Source: Smittium mucronatum
Lineage: Eukaryota > Kickxellomycota > Harpellomycetes > Harpellales > Legeriomycetaceae
NCBI GenBank assembly: GCA_001953115.1
Contig: LSSL01000479.1
Coordinates: 1-64,000, forward strand
Length of the DNA stretch: 64,000 bases
Direction of reading: 5' to 3'
This document shows positions 36,801 through 47,880 of the stretch, piece after piece. The notes under the pieces are model-generated. The model did not search any database. It had not been told where the DNA came from and was given only the letters and a program-made list of their open reading frames with translations. Every line of letters starts with the position of its first letter. Position 1 is the first letter of the stretch. The translations under genes were made by a program, and so were the position numbers.

Positions 36801-39800
36801 ATAAATATTGGAGATGCATTTTTTTTTTCCTTTTTGGAACATGCATATTATACTGAGACTTATTTTCACTAAAATATACTAATCAAATTCTCTCTAGGTA
36901 TTTTTCATAAAAAATTTTCATATTATCTGAAAATTTAAGTGAAGAAAGTTTATAACTTATAAAAAAAAATATCATCTAAGATTTTAATTTTTAAAACTCG
37001 CATTAATTTTTTATAATCTGGAATAATAAAGAAATTTTGTGTGGGATAAATCATATCTATCACAAAAATATTTCACATTATTTTTTCTAACGATTTTTAA
37101 AAAATCCAATTAATTTTTTATGTTATTTTTCCTTTTCGGGATGATATTTTCTTTAATTAAAAGGGCTATTAAAAAGACTACATATTATCTAAAATAAAAA
37201 TACAATGGATATTTTTTTAATTTTAAATAAAAAAAAACAAAAGAAATAAAACTTAATGCATTTAAATCATCTAAATAATTTTCCCCCATTTATACACTCA
37301 TCTGTATAAAATGCTCATAGATTTTCATTAGATAATAGATATTCAAGATAATTTTTTATTGAAAAACATAAAAAGCATTGATAAAAGTGAATTAAAATAT
37401 TGTATAGATGAATTAATAACCCTTAATAGACCAAATAAAATGGCTATATGCATAGTTTAAATATATTTTTGAATAGGATAAATACATTTAAGAATTCTTC
37501 TAAAAAAACCCCCCGCAATCAATGGATCCAAATTTTTTTTTTTTTAATCTGTAATTTCAAACATAGGATATTAGTAAATACTAATATATTATATTGCAAT
37601 CTATCAAAAAAAAAGAAAATAGCTTAGAATGAGGAGAAATTTTCAAAAATTTAACAATCTAACTAGAAAATATATATTATAATTATTGCAGATATTTGAA
37701 GCAGAACTGGGTGCATCTAAAAATAAATTAAGAAATCTTTTTAATTCAAAAAAGACATAAATGCTATTTTTTTATGCTTTACCAAATTTTCTATCAAAAA
37801 AAATGAAACTATGAAAGACTTAATTTCCAAAACTTATAATTTTTCGGCACTTGAGTTTTTTTTCATACTTTTTCATATTATTCAAATGAATAAAGATAAT
37901 AAATTTATATAAAATCAATAAATCTAATGAAAATTTTTTAAAGATTTAAATATTTTGAATATTTATCTTATAGAGAATTTGCATATCATAAAATAACCAT
38001 CATAACTCTTTTCTTTTTTTTAATTTTTTTTTTAAAAATGGGGTTTTAAGACAATCAGAATCAATATAAGAAAATTTAAAACCTATTCTTCGGTTCTTAA
38101 ATAAGATATATAAATTTTTTTATATTTTAAATCTTTTTAAATGATTGTAATTTTTAAATGGGCTTCAGCTTTTTCGAAACTTGAATACCGGTAAGAATGT
38201 ATTCTATACATAAATTTTTGGAAATTTTTGAAATGGTTTCAACTTGAGTAAAACGTGTGGAATAGTAAAATTCATATACATTTGAAATTAGAGCAAATTT
38301 ATAAATAGCCCATAAGTTTTCTATTTAGCATTTTTAGTTCAAATTAAACTTTTTTTTTCAATTTCTAAACTGTTGTCGATAAATTTAAGAATTATTTAGA
38401 TTTAAGAATTTATATTAATAAAAAAAAAAAAAAATTATTTCATCAAGGGATATAAAAGTTTTGGATACCCAATTAAGAATTGAAAGTAATATTTTTTTAT
38501 TAATACTAATTTATTTATTTATTTGAGATAATAAATTAAAATACTTCAATAATAATAAGTGAAAATTGAATAAGATTTAAAAATTAATAAAACATAAAAT
38601 CCATCATTATCTTAAGTATTTTAAATACTATCCTACCCGTTCACACATTGAATTTCCATTAAATATGAACTCAGTTCAGCTCAAAGATTATTTTAAAGGG
38701 TAAAACTTTAAATTTTTAGGATATAAAAATAAGAATTTCTAGTTATTATTAAAAATAATCTATAAAAAATCATTATAACTAAATATTTTTAAATATTCTG
38801 AAATTATTCATGTTATATTTGTATCTATTTAATAATTTTTAAAATAAGTTCGGATTATTTTCGGGATCCAAGGATTTTTTTTACATAAACACGAGAAATA
38901 TCGCATTTAAAGAGGGTCTGCTCATATTTTTGTAGTTAATTAAAAATACCGATAAAAATTTATTCTTTTTCAGTCCGTCATTTTAATTTTTCTACTTGAT
39001 ATTATTTAGCTTATAAAAATGATAATTCTTTGAATTTTAGAACAAATCATTCCTGATTAGTCCAAATTCTGGACTAAAATTTTTATCTAAGGTATATCAA
39101 ATTGATATCGCCTCTTAATGTATTCTCATTTAAAGAATTCGAATCAACTTATAGTTATTTGATAAATAATAAAAATCTGAAGGTAATTCAAAAAATATGC
39201 GAAAACTATTGTATGATTTTATGTAGCTCGAGGGTACTGAATATTTAAAAAAAATGATTTAGAAGCTAAACAGAATGTAAAATATACTTACATATTAATC
39301 GAGAATTAAAATATGAAATTTCTACTACCAAGAAGTGCTAATTAAATCGTTATCAAACTTTGATAATTTTTGCAAGTATATCATATAATAATTTTTTTTT
39401 AATATTTAATTTTATTCTAAAAAAATTATGTAAAAAACATCATATTATTTTTAGAATTTTTTCACAACAATAATAATGACCTATAAGAGAAGAATAGTTA
39501 TATATAATTCTGGTATAGTTAATAAAAAAATGGGATTATAAAAAACTAAAATATTTAATATTTTTGAATTAGAATATTACCACACTTGTTAATAAATTTT
39601 TTATTTTATTTTTATAATTTCCTAGACCTACTGGTATTTAATATTTTTATGCAAATTATAATTTATTTTTTATAAAATAAAGTGATTTGATTTGATATAT
39701 ATATTCAATGCTGTAAATTAACGCTATATTATATATATATATAAACTTGCATTAATATAAATAAACATCCATAATTTAACTTAAGTAAAAAATAAAAATT

Positions 39801-42800
39801 TCTCTGTTTTATTTTTTATAGTTATATTCGTGTTTTTACAATAATGATAATTAATTGTGAATTAAAGATTCGAAATTTATAGAATTAGCAACCAAAAATA
39901 AACCTATACCAAAAATACTCACATATCGTTAATCTAAAATTTGCATTTTACAAATTGGGTTTTTTCAATTTACATAACAGATTTCAGAATTTCATGAGTT
40001 ATTTTTAATTTTTACAATATTGGTCTTTTATTTTGAACAAACCAAAATTTTTCATTTAACAGTAAAATGCAAATTTTACAAACTAGTGTTTTTTTTTTAA
40101 AAAAATATGAAATAAAATATTTTTTTAAAGTCTTAAATATAAATTTTTAGGTGAAAAACGCTAAATTTTACAAAAACATTCATACATGTTTTAATTAAAT
40201 AAGCCTTATTGTTTATAGTTTTATTATATATAGTCTTTTTACTAATTTAAATTTATCATCAATAATTGTATTTAATAATTATTATATTTAACTTATATTA
40301 AGTCAAAAAATTCTATATAGACTATTCAATACCAAGTTTTATATCTTTTTTAGAATAGAATTGATAAATTGACTTATATTAAAATCATAAAATTTAAATA
40401 TAAAAAGTTTATATCAGCAGGTAAATTTATTACCCTACTTATTTTAACCAAACTATTAATATGATTTTCATTATTATGATTGTTTTTAATTGGCTTTTAA
40501 ATAGGTAATTATCAAAACTATGGAATTTTTGGAGCTAAGCATATAATTAAATGATGATTTATTTTGTTAAATAAATTCTCCTCTGTATACAGAATATAGA
40601 AGTACAGGTAAAAAAAAACTAAAGAAATCTTTATTGTGATATTATTTTTCAATCTAGCTACTAGAATCATTTCATTAAAAAAATTTACAAAAATTCTTTA
40701 TAGGTGATTTCATCTTTAATTATCCCATAAGCTCTTGGGTTATACAAGCTAATAATCGAAATTTAATGTTCTATTTAAAAGAATGTTATGAATGACCTGC
40801 TATAAATTTTATTTTAGTATAATTAACATTTATCCTTCTGTATATCGACTAAGCTAACAAAGCTCTGGCTATAATTTTTGGCTATCCCATATTTACTAAG
40901 ATGCAGAAAAAAATCATTGATACAATATAGTTGATCATAAAGACACTATATATGGGATAAAATTCATATTGTAATCTTGTAATCTTTTCTATTTTTTAAT
41001 GCTTCTTAAAAGCTTGATCTATTTTAAAATTTATGATTTTTCTACTAAGTTATTTTTAATATTTATTATTTATCTGAAAAAGATCAAATTGAAAGGTTGG
41101 AATAGTTTTTCTGCAAATTTTCACTAAATTTTTTACAAGAATTATTTCAAGTTTTCAAAAAAATAATATCTCAATTTCAATTAAAAAAAAATCTAATATT
41201 TTTAAAATTATATATTAATATCTGAAATCTTATCGTAAGATTCAATTATATCAAGTTTAAAATAACCTCATTATAATTTTTTCGACTCCAAAACTATTAT
41301 TTCTGAAGAACCACATTTTAGTCCCTATAATATAAAATACCGTTTTTAAAACTTATAGAAATTGAGATAAAATGAGAAAAATATTGACTTATATATCCTA
41401 TAATTTTTGGGTGCTTTTTAATAAATTGGAATATTTTAGAACTAATAAATGTAAACTTTCGTAGTACAAACTTTTTTATGGTAGACTATAATGATAAAAA
41501 TTTGATTGAAAAATTATCTTAGTTGGTATGAAAATTCAATTACACCAATGACGTTTTTATACTTGGGATATATGAGCAATATCATATTTTAAAAAATTGA
41601 TTTTTTAAAATAATTCATCCTAAATTTTAACCAATAAAAATTCCTAATTTAATTATAAACATGTAAACCTTTTTTTAAAATTTTGGCATATTTAAACCTA
41701 AAAATAGCAAACTTAATACTTTATAAAAAAAAATTATATCATATTTTCAAAAAACACTTCGTTGTTTGTAAAAAATCAATTTTTTCAAGTTTAAAATTGG
41801 TTTTGTGTAAAACCAACGCCCAATTTCCATAAAATTAAATCAATTTTGTAAAATTCTGAAATATATCATTTAAAAATAAAAAAATACCAATCTTTAATAT
41901 ATAAATTTTTGATACCCGAAAGTTATTTATAATTTTTTGGATTGGATCAATTTTAGTTTTTTTTGCTAAATTGCTTACATTTATGTAGGTTTTGATTATA
42001 TGCTATTGTTTCGGAATATATTGTGTATTATTAAGGCTGTTTTTTTTTTGTGTAAAAATTATAATATAAAATTAAAGATGTGTACAAAATATTTTTATTT
42101 TGAAGTAAAAATCTTTCATGTATTTAAAACTGATGTTTGTGTGAGGACTTGTAATATTAATTAAATTAAAAAAATAAAATGAAACAGAATTGAAAAGCTT
42201 CTTGCTACGGATTAAATTAATTTGAAATTAAAGCTTTTGATTGGGTCGAATTTTCCCAAAGTTTAAATTCTTAAACTGAGAGTAATGAAAATTAACATGA
42301 ATTTAAATAAACCTTGAAGTAATAATATAAGAATATCTGAAGAAAAAAAATAGATTTTGAAGTTATAGAAAATAAATAAATTTTTAGAGGAAGACCACAA
42401 ACTAGTAAAATATTTTTAAAAAGAAGTTTTTTTTAAACTTTATCATCGTATGTATTCTTATTATAATATTACAAAAGGGATAGCATAAGGGATTAAAAGG
42501 TCATAGAAAAAGTGATTAAGAATAAATAAACAATAAACAATAATTTTTTGCTCCTCAATTACAAGAAATAAATAAAATATTATATTATATACCCTTTTTA
42601 ATTAAAACCCTTATACCTAACTTTTTAATAAAGTTTTCATCTTTTTAGAAACTCTTTCCTAAAAATTAAAGTAACAGGGTCTATACTTAGAACTTGTTTA
42701 TTAAATTATTTTCAAACTGGATACAATATCTGGAATATAATTACTCCCAAAGAATCATTTTTTTACTGGGAAGAAGAGCTTGGGTTAAACTGAAATTACT

Positions 42801-44059
42801 AGTTGAAAATAAAGGTACAGTATTAACAAAATACCACTAAAAATATCTACTAAAGTTTATAATTTTTATATTATCAATATAAAATACATTGGAATCATGG
42901 TTTTTCAATTGAATATTTTTAAATTTAGGTAAAAAAAAATCGAATTTAAAAATTTCGAGGTAAAAAAAATGCATATTAAGCGTAAAATCGGATTTATTTA
43001 GTTTAAATGATCTTTGATAGAATGCGACAATCACAATCACAATCACATTTTATTTTTTATTTTTTAAAACAAAAAAATTCATCAATATAAAAATCTAAAT
43101 GAGAATTTTTTTTCCGATTCGGTATTTGGGCTAAATATGTAATTAATAATTATTTATTAGGTATAATATTTTATTTTATAAATAAAATTTCTTCTTTAAT
43201 ACTCACTTATATTCACTAAAAAAATTCGCTCATTGAAATGCTCCCGGTATTCCCCTAATTATCTAATTATAAATTATATTTAGTTTTCATTAAAAAAATA
43301 CTTAATTTCCTGTTTCTGAAAATTATTTAGATGAGATAGATTTGCATTGTAGGATAAATTATTTGAATAATATATTAGTTAACTTCTGAAAAATTATCAT
43401 AATATAAATTATATATATATATTTTAAGTATAGTGAAAATTAAATGTTGAGATCGAGAGATTAGGTGGTTTTTAAATATTTTTTAATCGAATAAAGTGTC
43501 AATTATACAATTTATAAAAAATAAAAAATTTCTTTTATTTCAGGATAATTTAACAAAAACAGCATATTATTTTTATAAAATTTAAATAACCGGATATTTA
43601 AGTAAGATAATCTCCAAGAATTTTTTTTAAGCGAATAAAATGTCTAACAATGTTCATATATTATAAAACTTTGAATATTTTTAACATCCACATCGAAAAG
43701 CATAATAATTTTAATTGTGGATAAAAACTTTCTATACCGATTAATTATTTAATAATAAAATATTAATACAATTAAAATGAAATAATTTGATAGTATTTAC
43801 ACAGAAAACTGCGGTTTTTTACAAAAAATTAGGCTATTATACACAAAATATGAGCTCATACACAAATAATACTTAATAAACAACAAAATAACTTAAATAT
43901 TCCCCATTTTTACTAAAAATATAAGCTCTCTTTTTATTACCAGTTTTTTTAAGTAAATAATTGACAGATTCTTTTTGAGAATATATATATATATGCAAAC
44001 CATAGAACAATTTATATATAATATATTGAGGGTGATTATTTAAAGTTTTAATCAATGTA
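33827..44059. other. Ten kilobases of AT-rich DNA without recognisable genes
   Basis: Apart from the possible MULE tail at 34222-34314, nothing coding was recognised. Frames of 73 codons (35227-35448 plus), 69 (42837-43046 minus) and 60 (43873-44055 minus) have background composition. A short perfect hairpin TAGTCCA-loop-TGGACTA lies near 39058-39076. Confidence 0.4.
36216..36225 (+). repeat. Poly(G) run of 10
   Basis: Isolated G10 followed by TGCCC in otherwise AT-rich sequence. It is within a continuous contig, so it is more likely real than an end artefact. Confidence 0.9.
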
Positions 44060-45092
44060 TTCCATATTTTTTTTCACCGAAAAAAGGCTTGCCTCTAGGT
44101 GACCGATTATAATCACCTTAGGTGCAATTGAAATTTCTATTAGCTACACGGGGTTCAATTAATGCATTCCACATTTTCTAATTAGGAAAGCAGTTAAATT
44201 TATAGTAAATTTTCTGCAATCAGAGAAACGCCCATTTTTCAACGCTGGGATAATTTATCACTATAGAAAATATTAGATTAAATATATCTTTTTCGGAATC
44301 CTCCGCTCCCTCAACATAAATTATGGCTTAATATTTTAACCGGGCAACCAAATAGCCTAACTCTTTTATCCGTGGTCAACGCCTAGTTAGCTATATCCTA
44401 ATATTTATTGGCTAAAATATCTTATTAATCCAATATGTCAATTAAGTATAAAATAGTCATAGTTTGGTAATACAGTACAAGAAAAAACCCCCTGTGTAGG
44501 ATAAAAACATGTTTTCCAGCTAATCCCTTATATTTATTTGTATATATATCAAAAATCGACTGCGCCCGAGTAAACTACCGCTAAAATTGTACGACCCTAA
44601 TAGGTGCAAAAAGATCCCCTCGAAGACATTCACCATTTATGTGTTAGGTTCCATTCGAATTGTGAAAATGTCCCGGGTAAACTATCCTTGTAATTTCCAT
44701 CTGTGATTATGAGTGTTCGAAATTTCAGATAAATCATTTTTTTAAATTATCAGCATTCATTACATTCATGTTATCTTTCATGTCCAAGATTCTAAGCTAG
44801 CACCTATACACGTTCCATTCTATTCTGAAAGATCCTCCATTCAAAATGCCTTTAGAATTAGTTCTTCTATTTTAAATTTTTGAGATAAGCCCCCCTACTT
44901 CAAACCTGGGCTCCCTCATTCTACTGTTTTAAGTCTTTTCCATTTTATTTTAATATTTTTCTATTTTTTTGTAATTTTTGACGTAACATTGTGTAATTTC
45001 AGCAATCTATTTTTTTCTTCTAAATGAGATTCAAGATAAAGAAATTCAAGATTTTTTTTCATGCTGCTGTCCCATACACTCGATGTAATAAA
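44060..45092. other. Block of higher GC, unidentified
   Basis: GC rises visibly (words such as CGACTGCGCCCGAGTAAAC and GTCCCGGGTAAAC, the latter two sharing a GTAAACTA core about 104 bp apart). An imperfect palindrome around CTAGGTGA...TCACCTTAGG lies near 44095-44128. No frame is recognisable on either strand. It is probably an eroded part of the repeated unit that follows. Confidence 0.4.
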
Positions 45093-45169
45093 TCTTGGTT
45101 GGGAGTAGTGGAGACAGCGCACAGCGTTGCACTATTCTTGGTTGGGAGTAGTGGAGATAGCGCACAGCG
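45093..45169 (+). repeat. 43-bp direct duplication
   Basis: TCTTGGTTGGGAGTAGTGGA begins at 45093 and again at 45136. The 34-bp shared block has one difference (GACAGCG against GATAGCG). Confidence 0.9.
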
Positions 45170-45626
45170 ATTCGGAGGACAGCGATTCCAGAGGAGTACC
45201 ATCTAGAAACAGACGGAACCGATCGTTTAGCACAGCTGAGATATAGTCTAGTGAACAAGTCCAGCGTTCGAAATTCAGACGGATCTCAGCGTCTAACAGC
45301 TATTTGTAGGAAAGCCATGTCGATCAAACCCACGTTTGGGTAGGAGCCTAATTTTATCAATCCTGTTAGAAGTAGGCTCTGACTAGGAGCTCAGTAGATT
45401 CAATAAAGTATTTTTCGTTGACAAAGAGCTTAATTCTTGACTGCACGTAACCTCAGTCATCCAGCCTACTTGAAGCAATGCCAGGGAGGGTCTTTCGGTT
45501 GGTAGATTGAACCCTTTTCCCGTAGGTGCGCAGTCTGTAGTCCGGAAGAGGAGCTTATTGTAGTTAGGATAATAGTCTTTTCTATACGTCTTTTTCTTTT
45601 TTTCATATTTTTTTAGTATGGTTTTT
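45136..45626 (+). repeat. 491-bp repeat unit, copy 1
   Basis: Identical by eye, at a constant offset of 629, to 45765-46255. It is far richer in GC than the background. It contains AATAAA in TTCAATAAAGTATTTTT (about 45397-45413), an A-box-like TAGCACAGCTG (45228-45238) and a partial B-box-like GTTCGAAATTC (45266-45276). It stops exactly where the Ns begin. An LTR with its polyadenylation signal, or a retroposon body, are the candidates. No protein is recognised on either strand. Confidence 0.75.
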
Positions 45627-45764
45627 NNNNNNNNNNNNNNNNNNNNNNNNNNNNNNNNNNNNNNNNNNNNNNNNNNNNNNNNNNNNNNNNNNNNNNNNNN
45701 NNNNNNNNNNNNNNNNNNNNNNNNNNNNNNNNNNNNNNNNNNNNNNNNNNNNNNNNNNNNNNNN
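45627..45764. other. Assembly gap (138 N)
   Basis: Run of N between the two copies of the 491-bp unit. All open frames drawn across it are artefacts. Confidence 0.99.
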
Positions 45765-46255
45765 TCTTGGTTGGGAGTAGTGGAGATAGCGCACAGCGAT
45801 TCGGAGGACAGCGATTCCAGAGGAGTACCATCTAGAAACAGACGGAACCGATCGTTTAGCACAGCTGAGATATAGTCTAGTGAACAAGTCCAGCGTTCGA
45901 AATTCAGACGGATCTCAGCGTCTAACAGCTATTTGTAGGAAAGCCATGTCGATCAAACCCACGTTTGGGTAGGAGCCTAATTTTATCAATCCTGTTAGAA
46001 GTAGGCTCTGACTAGGAGCTCAGTAGATTCAATAAAGTATTTTTCGTTGACAAAGAGCTTAATTCTTGACTGCACGTAACCTCAGTCATCCAGCCTACTT
46101 GAAGCAATGCCAGGGAGGGTCTTTCGGTTGGTAGATTGAACCCTTTTCCCGTAGGTGCGCAGTCTGTAGTCCGGAAGAGGAGCTTATTGTAGTTAGGATA
46201 ATAGTCTTTTCTATACGTCTTTTTCTTTTTTTCATATTTTTTTAGTATGGTTTTT
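45765..46255 (+). repeat. 491-bp repeat unit, copy 2
   Basis: It begins at the first base after the gap and matches 45136-45626 throughout. It then continues into a unique tail with a polyadenylation signal and poly(A). The 99-codon minus-strand frame over 46012-46311 is not convincing as a protein. Confidence 0.75.
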
Positions 46256-46271
46256 AATGACGTTATCTTAC

Positions 46272-46304
46272 AATAAAATTCTGTGATACAAAAAAAAAAA
46301 AAAA
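46272..46304 (+). other. Polyadenylation signal and A15 tail
   Basis: AATAAA at 46272-46277 is followed 12 bases later by 15 consecutive A (46290-46304). This is the usual look of a retroposed, polyadenylated RNA end. It marks the likely 3' end of the GC-rich unit, lying about 10 bases before the left end of the DIRS-like element. Confidence 0.55.
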
Positions 46305-46314
46305 TCGACATTAT

Positions 46315-46451
46315 ACGAAGGGATGGTCGTATTAAGTGTTACCATCTTTTATTGGATAACACAATCGATTTTCAAAAACCAATTAAAACTTTTTTAAAAG
46401 TAAGTGATGCTAAAAAAAAATAGGGGCATTCGTCGAAAATACCGAGTATGT
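46315..46451 (+). repeat. Left inverted terminal repeat of the DIRS-like element
   Basis: Aligns to the reverse complement of 50462-50603. Shared words are TATTAAGT, ATCTTTTATT, ATAACACAAT, TTCAAAAACCAATTAAA, AAGTGAT, ATTCGTC and a GTATGT/ATATGT end. The arms are not identical, as is usual for DIRS. Confidence 0.75.
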
Positions 46452-46592
46452 AATCCTAAGCATCATTTTCAAAGATACGTGGGAAAGGTTTGGTGGGGCT
46501 TATTTTGACCACCCCTTCGTGGAATATCAAAAAATCTTCACCCTAAATTACTCGATCAATCTTACATTTTACGAAGGGAGTGGTCATATTAA
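46452..46592 (-). repeat. Internal complementary region
   Basis: TTTTGACCACCCCTTCGTGG (about 46503-46522) is the inverse of the element's left tip, ACGAAGGGATGGTC (46314-46328). A direct copy, ACGAAGGGAGTGGTCATATT, lies at 46571-46590. DIRS elements carry such a region next to one terminal repeat, complementary to the element ends, as the template for joining the ends of the circular intermediate. Here it sits in the expected place, just after the recombinase gene. Confidence 0.6.
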
Positions 46593-47500
46593 GTTTATCC
46601 AGAGGTAGTACCAACTTCGACATATTTGATTTTGTTCTATAATTTAAACAATAACACGTATCCATCATAGCATAATTTGACCAAAATTCATGTGATAATA
46701 TTATATCTTTCGGAGCTCCAGAGTTGACTTTTAGTGTCACTCAAATCTCCCTTACTTTGAGTATCAGTGTGTTGGGAGGCCTTTCTATTAATCCTGATAG
46801 AGAATAGATATTCCTAGTAATGCTTTATAATGATAATTGTTTTTTATTATCCTTATTGTATCGATTTATTTTGTTAAATAAAATAACTCTATTGTTAGAA
46901 TGAGACTTTAGGTTCAATTTTTTGTCACCTTTAGCCTTATATACCTCTTATTAGTTACTGTAAAGAGTATCTGATTTTTATTTCTGCTTAATCACAAAGA
47001 AGCTCAATGGGTTTATCATTGAGCTTTTCCCTAGGAGCTACGATTATCAAATTAAGAATTCCATTAAACATGGTGTTTTTAGCATCTTAAATTCTGTGTA
47101 TATCGCTAATAATCAGCACTTCTTGACTGCTAAATTATCAATTTCCAATTCTTGAGTATTGCTTCATTCATTAAATACAGATTTTGCCGGGATATATCTA
47201 TAATTGTTATGATATAAAGAATAGTTTCGATCTTATCTATCGCATTTAAAAACTTCTTGATACAATTTGAGTTTTCAAGTTATTCGGATCGGTAACTAGA
47301 CTTATCAATGCAAATTTTAATATCTTATTTTATTCAAAATTAGCTTCTTTGACGCGAATATATGTGCTGAAAATTTTAATATATGGCTTGATTGTATTGA
47401 TACTGATATAATGTTGATGATATGCCAAATTAAAAATTTCTGTTGAATGAAATGGTAACTCGAACTCCTTTTTACTGCTCTTTGATTTTTTACTATAATT
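46543..47500 (-). pseudogene. Tyrosine recombinase (DIRS YR), degenerate
   Basis: The last open piece (46543-46740) reads VNSGAPKDIILSHEFWSNYA then MMDTCYCLNYRTKSNMSKLV. This matches the end of DIRS recombinases: G-x-P, a hydrophobic strand, H-x-F-W, then the catalytic tyrosine region Y-x-LN. The expected HSLR box upstream near 46740-46760 is eroded. The N-terminal part (about 46760-47440) has no clean frame. The enzyme would integrate circular element DNA. Its C-terminus overlaps the end-like repeat at 46571-46590. Confidence 0.6.
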
Positions 47501-47880
47501 TAAATGGCATTGTTGTCCAGAAATTGTGTTTGGAGGATAAATCGCTGATTTTTCATACTTTCAGACACCAGTTTTTGTACTTCTATTTCGGAGACTTCCC
47601 GCTTTTTGGATCCAGAAACACAGATTAAGCTTGTAGAAGCAGCTTCTGTTTGACTGAAAGTTTTTTTAAGTATGAAAGCCAAATTTTGGTCTTCTTTAGT
47701 GGCATTACTAACTTCAGAGTTTTCCTCTCTATACATACCTTCTGAATTATCTGTGGTATTAAATTCCATGGGGGAAAGCATTCGGGTTTGGTCCCGTTCC
47801 ATCAATTATGAAGCAGAGATTTCTGTCCCACTACTTTATGTTCCAAAGAAATAGCTGTAGTATGAATCCATTTTCTTTTT
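47501..47880 (-). pseudogene. RNase H to recombinase linker, degenerate
   Basis: A 101-codon minus-strand frame is open here (47500-47805). However, the frame that continues the RNase H end reads NPNAFPHGI, the AFPP-x-x-LIP block found at the end of DIRS RNase H, with stops. The open frame itself (for example SGSKKREVSEIEVQKLVSES) may therefore be a shifted shadow. No other function is visible. Confidence 0.4.

Noticed and set aside
39058..39076. Short perfect hairpin as a terminator
   Set aside because: There is no adjacent gene, and short palindromes are expected often in 64 kb of biased sequence.
45228..45276. tRNA gene suggested by A-box- and B-box-like words
   Set aside because: Spacing is short, the B-box is imperfect, and no acceptor or anticodon stem can be folded from the sequence. 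Kept only as a hint for a retroposon.
45383..45887. Open frames spanning the N gap (up to 159 codons)
   Set aside because: They are open only because Ns hide stops. The sequence on either side is the duplicated GC-rich repeat with no protein-like pattern.
45093..46255. rRNA fragment, because of the high GC
   Set aside because: None of the familiar conserved rRNA words are present on either strand.
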